The notes below the pieces were generated by a model. The model ran no database searches, was not told the DNA's origin, and saw nothing but the letters and a program-made list of their open reading frames with translations. Positions 5,507-7,201 of a stretch of DNA of 7,201 nucleotides are shown in pieces (position 1 is the stretch's first letter; each line of letters opens with the position of its first letter). This DNA comes from Promethearchaeota archaeon (lineage in GTDB: Archaea; Asgardarchaeota; Lokiarchaeia; Sigynarchaeales; SOKP01), in assembly GCA_016839655.1 (NCBI GenBank), contig JAEOTW010000331.1, positions 1-7,201 of the forward strand, read 5' to 3'. Made by a program: the position numbers and the translations under genes.

Positions 5507-5678
5507 TGAATTTATAGTAAAAGAAGTAGCAGAAGCAATTGGAAAAAGTACAGTTAATGTGTCTAGAATATTAAGAGAAAAATTAGAACCAAGTGGTTAT
5601 GTTAAAGTTAAGAAATCTGCAATTATTACCAAGAAGCGAGGTAGTACAAAAATCTATTATTTGTCGAAAAAGAAATGA
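5487..5678 (+). pseudogene. Winged helix-turn-helix DNA-binding domain, out of frame with its 5' part
   Basis: The frame encodes GFNEF, then a helix VKEVAEAIG, a turn and recognition helix KSTVNVSRILREKL, the linker EPSGYVKV and a basic wing ending KRGSTKIYYL. This is the normal pattern of archaeal MarR/ArsR-like or AAA-associated winged helices that bind DNA. The only start codon at its 5' end is TTG 5487, within the first helix and without a ribosome site, so it is unlikely to be a true start. If the nine-A run at 5490-5498 had eight A, the preceding helix (IYPKIIKEIIEKK) would join directly and complete the domain. It is therefore probably the 3' part of the preceding frame, separated by a real frameshift, a slippery tract or a sequencing error. 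Its target and signal are unknown. Confidence 0.6.
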
Positions 5679-5727
5679 ACTTAAAACATAAAGGATCTAC
5701 ATATTTATTAAATCATTATTGTACTAT

Positions 5728-5736
5728 CTTTTAAAG
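5728..5736 (+). promoter_or_regulatory. Possible TATA box for the ABC ATPase
   Basis: CTTTTAAAG lies 25-33 bases before ATG 5761, so a leaderless or very short-leader transcript is possible. Confidence 0.4.
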
Positions 5737-5751
5737 AATAATATCTGTATT

Positions 5752-5756
5752 AGGTG
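5752..5756 (+). promoter_or_regulatory. Shine-Dalgarno sequence before ATG 5761
   Basis: AGGTG stands four bases before ATG 5761. It supports this start over the in-frame TTG at 5719, which would add 14 residues not seen in this family. Confidence 0.45.
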
Positions 5757-5760
5757 TATA

Positions 5761-6315
5761 ATGGAAAATTCTGAATTATTTGAAAATGCAATGGTTCAAG
5801 TAGAGAATTTAAATGTTAAATTCGGAAAAAAGCAAATAGTTTATGATGTATCTTTTCGGGTTAATAAAGGAGAAATCATAGGGTTATTCGGGATCTCTGG
5901 TGCCGGTAAAACTACAATCATTAGAGTCTTAACATGTCAAATTGAAGCAAAAAATTGGACTGGAAATGTCCTAATTACGGGTTTAAGTCCGAAGAAGAAG
6001 AAAAACCACCCTCGAATTTTGAATAATATTGGTTATGTTCCTCAACTAGAATTATTAAATCTATATTTTGAGTTAGATCCAATGGCCAATGTCGAAGTTT
6101 TTACTTCTACTTACGGTATGGATAAGAAGGATGCAAAAAAAATTGCTGAGAAATTATTCAAGATATTAGACATTCCTGAAGACACATGGAAAAAAAGAGT
6201 AAAACGAATGAGTGGTGGGGAAAAAAAGAGATTATCCATGGCGATTGGTTTAATTCACAACCCCAGTGTTCTTTTCCTTGACGAGCCGACTACACTATTA
6301 TGTTGTTTAAACTAA
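5761..6315 (+). pseudogene. ABC exporter ATPase, N-terminal part (broken after Walker B)
   Basis: The nucleotide-binding domain is complete up to Walker B. Counting from ATG 5761: Walker A GISGAGKT at 44-51, Q-loop Gln95 (GYVPQ), ABC signature SGGEK at 151-155 and Walker B VLFLDE at 170-175 with the catalytic Glu175. The family is the ABC-2 exporter type (DrrA/CcmA-like), which powers export through a membrane partner. After Thr178 the frame runs into LLCCLN and TAA because of a 31-base insertion (6295-6325); the protein resumes as GVDASKRYDIL in another frame at 6326. Without the insertion the gene would encode about 344 residues, a normal length. The product as it stands lacks the D-loop, the H-loop and the C-terminal domain and should not hydrolyse ATP. 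Either the gene is inactive or the insertion is a sequence artefact. Confidence 0.85.
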
Positions 6316-6325
6316 TAGAGTTTTA
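6295..6325. other. 31-base insertion in the ABC ATPase gene
   Basis: Removing these bases joins ACT ACA to GGC GTT GAT, restoring DEPTT-GVD, the usual wording around Walker B and the D-loop. The insert starts CTATTA and contains TAATAG 12 bases later (an inverted repeat), with the palindrome GTTTAAAC between them. AAACT and AGTTT form a second small inverted repeat. It carries in-frame stops and its length is not a multiple of three. No target duplication longer than one base is visible. Confidence 0.7.
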
Positions 6326-6826
6326 GGCGTTGATGCATCGAAGCGTTACGACATACTAAGTTATTTAAAGAAACTGAACCAGCAATTAAATACAACAATG
6401 TTTATAATTACGCACGATTTAGAAGCAGCATTAATATGTGATAAAACAGCAATTCTAAGAGAAGGAAAATTACTTGAATTTGATACTCCTCAAAACTTAA
6501 TAAACTCACTACCAAGTAGAGGCTTAGTAGCAAGAATCTCAATTGAAAATTTAAACCAAATTAAAATAAATACGATTCAGAAGTATGCTTCGATTAAAAA
6601 AGTATTACGAGTTGGAAATGAAACTATAGAGGTATTAATGGATGATTTTGAAGAAAATTTGCCTAAATTCATGAAATTCTTATTTGAAAACGAGTTTAAA
6701 GTTGTTTCTATGAGCAGAGACATCGCTAACTTTAGACGATACTTTCAAATTAGAATTCAAGAAGAAGAAGAGAAAGAATTAGCGCAAAATCAAATCGAAT
6801 TAGTAAGCAATGGTGGTTCTCAATAA
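6326..6826 (+). pseudogene. ABC exporter ATPase, C-terminal part
   Basis: This frame continues the ATPase from the D-loop (GVDASKRYDIL), with the H-loop His in IITHDLEAA, then a regulatory C-terminal domain of about 100 residues. That tail (TIEVLMDDFEENLPKFMKFLFENEFKVVSMSRDIANFRRYF) resembles the C-terminal domain of DrrA-type exporters. It ends with a Glu/Lys-rich helix and TAA 6824-6826. The first ATG in the frame (6398) lies inside the strand before the H-loop, so separate translation would give a domain with no nucleotide site. Upstream the frame is closed by TAA at 6308. It is thus the second half of the broken gene starting at 5761. The following membrane-protein gene overlaps its end, as in a coupled ATPase-permease operon. 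Confidence 0.85.
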
Positions 6827-7201
6827 TAAAATTAAGCCGTAAAAATAAAAAATGGATTAAAAGGCTTATTATATTCACCTTATTAGTCGGAACTCCGATC
6901 TTATCTTTAGTCTTATTAAATGTTCGCTGGACTTATTATATTAGTGAAAAGGATGTGGCTCAAACTAAAAATTTGGCAGCTCGTTTTACAAGTACACATC
7001 ACAATTATATGGGTTTATTTGTAGAACCGGAGATAGATTCAAATTATAGAGCAATTGACTCAATCAATTATTCCTTTTCAAGTATTTATGCTCCTGAGTT
7101 AATAAATCCTAATAGTAACCCTAATTTAGAATATTACTTTCGCGATTTCTTCTTTGATTATATATTTGAAAAGCAAAATATCGATGGTTCCTATTCAGAT
7201 A
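6811..7201 (+). CDS. Membrane protein, probable exporter subunit (3' end outside window)
   Basis: The frame is open to the right edge. It begins basic (RKNKKWIKR) and then has one strong membrane helix (LIIFTLLVGTPILSLVLLNV). After this comes a long polar stretch of about 95 residues (SEKDVAQTKNLAARF...), expected to lie outside the cell. This shape fits a large ABC permease with an extracellular loop, or another exporter subunit, and its position right behind the ATPase supports that; the family is not identified. No ATG, GTG or TTG is found in frame before the helix. ATG 6810, which overlaps the ATPase end, starts MVVLNNKIK in the neighbouring frame and stops at TAA 6840. One base fewer in the CC at 6837-6838 would join it to RKNKKWIKR, so the true start is probably 6810 with a one-base frameshift. 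Confidence 0.6.

Noticed and set aside
5719..5760. Upstream TTG start for the ABC ATPase (extra MYYLLKNNICIRCI)
   Set aside because: The extra residues do not match the family start, and ATG 5761 has both a Shine-Dalgarno sequence and a correctly spaced TATA-like box.
6285..6340. Archaeal bulge-helix-bulge intron in the ABC ATPase
   Set aside because: The first bases of the insert (CTATTA) cannot pair with the first bases of the downstream exon (GGCGTT), so the required central helix does not form.

Overview
The window looks archaeal. The DNA is AT-rich, and TATA-like boxes of the type TTTAAATA or TTTATTAATA lie about 22-35 bases before several start codons, as expected for leaderless archaeal transcripts. 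Other genes have a GAGGTG or AGGTG Shine-Dalgarno sequence. A long protein combining zinc ribbons with TPRs, a secreted protein and many short lysine-rich proteins would suit an Asgard (Loki- or Heimdall-like) archaeon. That placement is inferred from general style, not from a marker gene. No tRNA, rRNA or CRISPR array was seen.

Layout. Positions 3-383 hold the C-terminal end of an ABC-2 type export permease. A short minus-strand peptide (449-523) follows, then a soluble protein of unknown function (662-1207). After a 196-base spacer with a perfect palindrome beside a TATA-like box comes the main gene (1404-4118). It encodes a 904-residue protein with two zinc ribbons, TPR-like helices and a duplicated helical C-terminal unit. 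A small two-helix membrane protein (4171-4518) follows. From 4510 to about 4860 the minus strand carries two short, apparently leaderless genes: a zinc-ribbon peptide and a Lys-rich peptide ending in RVLWRPSNPWPLP. Positions 5144-5678 hold a short exported protein whose 3' part runs, across a nine-A tract, into a winged-helix DNA-binding domain. From 5761 onward there is an ABC exporter cassette: an ATPase broken by a 31-base insertion just after Walker B, then the start of a large membrane protein that overlaps the ATPase end and seems to lack an in-frame start codon.

Most unusual point. The minus-strand peptide ending RVLWRPSNPWPLP-stop occurs twice, about 4 kb apart (449-523 and 4510-4629). 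The 13 shared codons differ at seven codons, all synonymously, and both copies are followed by the same 20-base element (18/20 identical). This points to a selected, undescribed short protein family in a repeated cassette.

The right-hand third shows three separate reading-frame breaks (A tract near 5490, insertion at 6295-6325, probable one-base slip near 6837). It is either a decaying accessory region or contains sequencing or assembly errors. The two ABC modules at the ends of the window have no visible direct link to the genes between them.
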